A stretch of 64,000 bases of DNA from positions 1 through 64,000 of the forward strand of contig JAFSBX010000061.1 of assembly GCA_017437065.1 (NCBI GenBank). The letters run 5' to 3'. Positions within the stretch are counted from its first letter, which is position 1. Each line of letters begins with the position of its first letter. The notes beneath the pieces are model-generated. The model was given only the letters and a program-made list of their open reading frames with translations, was not told the origin of the DNA and made no database searches. Made by a program: the position numbers and the translations under genes. This document shows, one piece after another, positions 63,438-64,000 of this stretch. The DNA comes from Lachnospiraceae bacterium (GTDB lineage Bacteria > Bacillota > Clostridia > Lachnospirales > Lachnospiraceae).

Positions 63438-64000
63438 TTAGTATAAATCGTCCAGTAAATCTTTCGTAATTGATTCCATCACTACGTCGTTGTTTTTCAC
63501 GTAGGCAATTTTCGGCTGTGCTTTCGGCTTTAATGCCCACCTGCTTTTGTGATATTTAGTTTTATATTTGAAATCACCGATTTTTAATTTTTCCGGTGCC
63601 ATTTCAAGCGCTACAACAAAATGCTCTTTCTCGCCGTTTCCTCCGGCATAAGCCTCTCCATAAAGGGCTCCGAGAATAATAATATCTTTTGTAGAGATTA
63701 CGGCAGCCCCCTGACATACATCTCCAACCACCACAATACTTGACTCTGTTTCCAAAATCTGATGATTTTTTAATGTTCCTCTATAAAACTGTCCGCCATA
63801 TTCTTCTGCTTTTCCTGATTTCCAAGCCTCCAAAGCACAAAAGAGTTCTTTGTTCTTTTCTTCATCTTTTCCTACAAGACATACAATTTCTACACTTGAG
63901 TTTTGATGAATCGCCCGAAGTATTTGCATTTCTTCCTCTTTATTTACCACTCTTCCTTCTATGGACAATGCCATCTTCGCCTCTCCAAAAAATTTACTGG
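63438..64000 (-). CDS. minC: Septum formation inhibitor MinC (5' end outside the window)
   Basis: The visible part encodes 187 residues. It ends with the MinC beta-helix (VVVGDVCQGAAVISTKDIII, AGGNGEKEHFVVALEMAP) that interacts with MinD. The apparent ATG at 63974 (MALSIEGR) follows GGAGAGG, but the frame remains open to the window edge, and the added residues SKFFGEAK before MALSIEGR match the N-terminal domain of related MinC proteins. So the gene is partial here and continues past 64000. It inhibits FtsZ assembly away from mid-cell. Confidence 0.88.
   Translation of the reverse strand, partial: SKFFGEAKMALSIEGRVVNKEEEMQILRAIHQNSSVEIVCLVGKDEEKNKELFCALEAWKSGKAEEYGGQFYRGTLKNHQILETESSIVVVGDVCQGAAVISTKDIIILGALYGEAYAGGNGEKEHFVVALEMAPEKLKIGDFKYKTKYHKSRWALKPKAQPKIAYVKNNDVVMESITKDLLDDLY

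Noticed and set aside
1-64000. CRISPR arrays, tRNA or rRNA genes
   Set aside because: I saw no regularly spaced direct repeats with unique spacers and no tRNA-like cloverleaf or rRNA sequence in the gaps, though a full scan was not run.

Overview
The window is a low-GC, gene-dense chromosomal segment from an anaerobic Firmicute, most likely a Lachnospiraceae (Clostridia) member. The evidence is AGGAGG-type ribosome binding sites with TTG/GTG starts, a Firmicute-type LexA/SOS box, RecU, SepF, HisZ-type HisG, an L27 with an N-terminal extension beside its Prp protease, a YlbJ homologue, and the TIGR03960/TIGR03936 pair upstream of an RNase G and the rplU-prp-rpmA-obgE block. Most genes are housekeeping, and many neighbourhoods match B. 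subtilis order (rsmD-coaD-ylbJ, lspA-rluD, obgE/nadD/yqeK/rsfS).

Layout. 1-1900: an IS630-like transposase tail, two flavodoxin-fold genes and a small conserved protein. 2066-6250: a type IIA topoisomerase pair whose A subunit lacks the GyrA box. 6320-17968: rsmD-coaD, a coiled-coil protein, a cell-wall amidase, a MraY paralogue, YlbJ (opposite strand), RsuA and RluA pseudouridine synthases, a HAD phosphatase, a YgiQ radical SAM protein, an SDR and RecU. 17965-23287: a his operon (hisZ-G-D-B-IE) behind a consensus promoter and a 20-bp dyad. 23891-27691: TIGR03960, TIGR03936 and RNase G. 27737-32482: an accessory insertion (zinc-ribbon membrane protein, NUDIX, AraC, cupin, a decayed Rpn-type transposase, and an alpha/beta hydrolase with an apparent EF-hand pair). 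32551-37126: rplU-prp-rpmA-obgE-yhbY-nadD-yqeK-rsfS. 37241-42054: a branched-chain amino acid ABC transporter. 42084-43971: a cytidylate-kinase-like gene and the divergent lexA/yneA SOS pair. 44131-48011: a tyrosine recombinase, a TtcA-like thiolase, an AI-2E family permease and dtd. 48012-49351: a gene-free tract packed with hairpins. 49352-56325 (minus): metE, a LysR regulator, a second cytidylate-kinase-like gene, rluD, lspA and aroB. 56442-64000 (minus): sepF, yggS, an HlyD-like protein, a small P-loop protein, dacF, an mgsA-like gene, rodA/ftsW, minE, minD and a minC that runs off the window edge.

How they work together. The minus-strand block at the right end is a division and envelope cluster (MinCDE, SEDS polymerase, DD-carboxypeptidase, SepF). 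The SOS pair lexA/yneA couples DNA damage to division arrest. The his genes cover several steps of histidine synthesis, but hisC, hisH, hisA and hisF are not in the window.

The most unusual feature is the 48.0-49.3 kb tract. It is flanked by a 33-bp direct repeat taken from one arm of a transcription terminator and holds at least fourteen hairpins. These include a 20-bp perfect inverted repeat with a second stem nested inside, a roughly 150-nt multi-level hairpin, and two adjacent hairpins that share an apex and a trailing motif while their outer stems differ in a compensated way. I could not assign it to a known class. Function calls are from reading sequence only; no database search was run.
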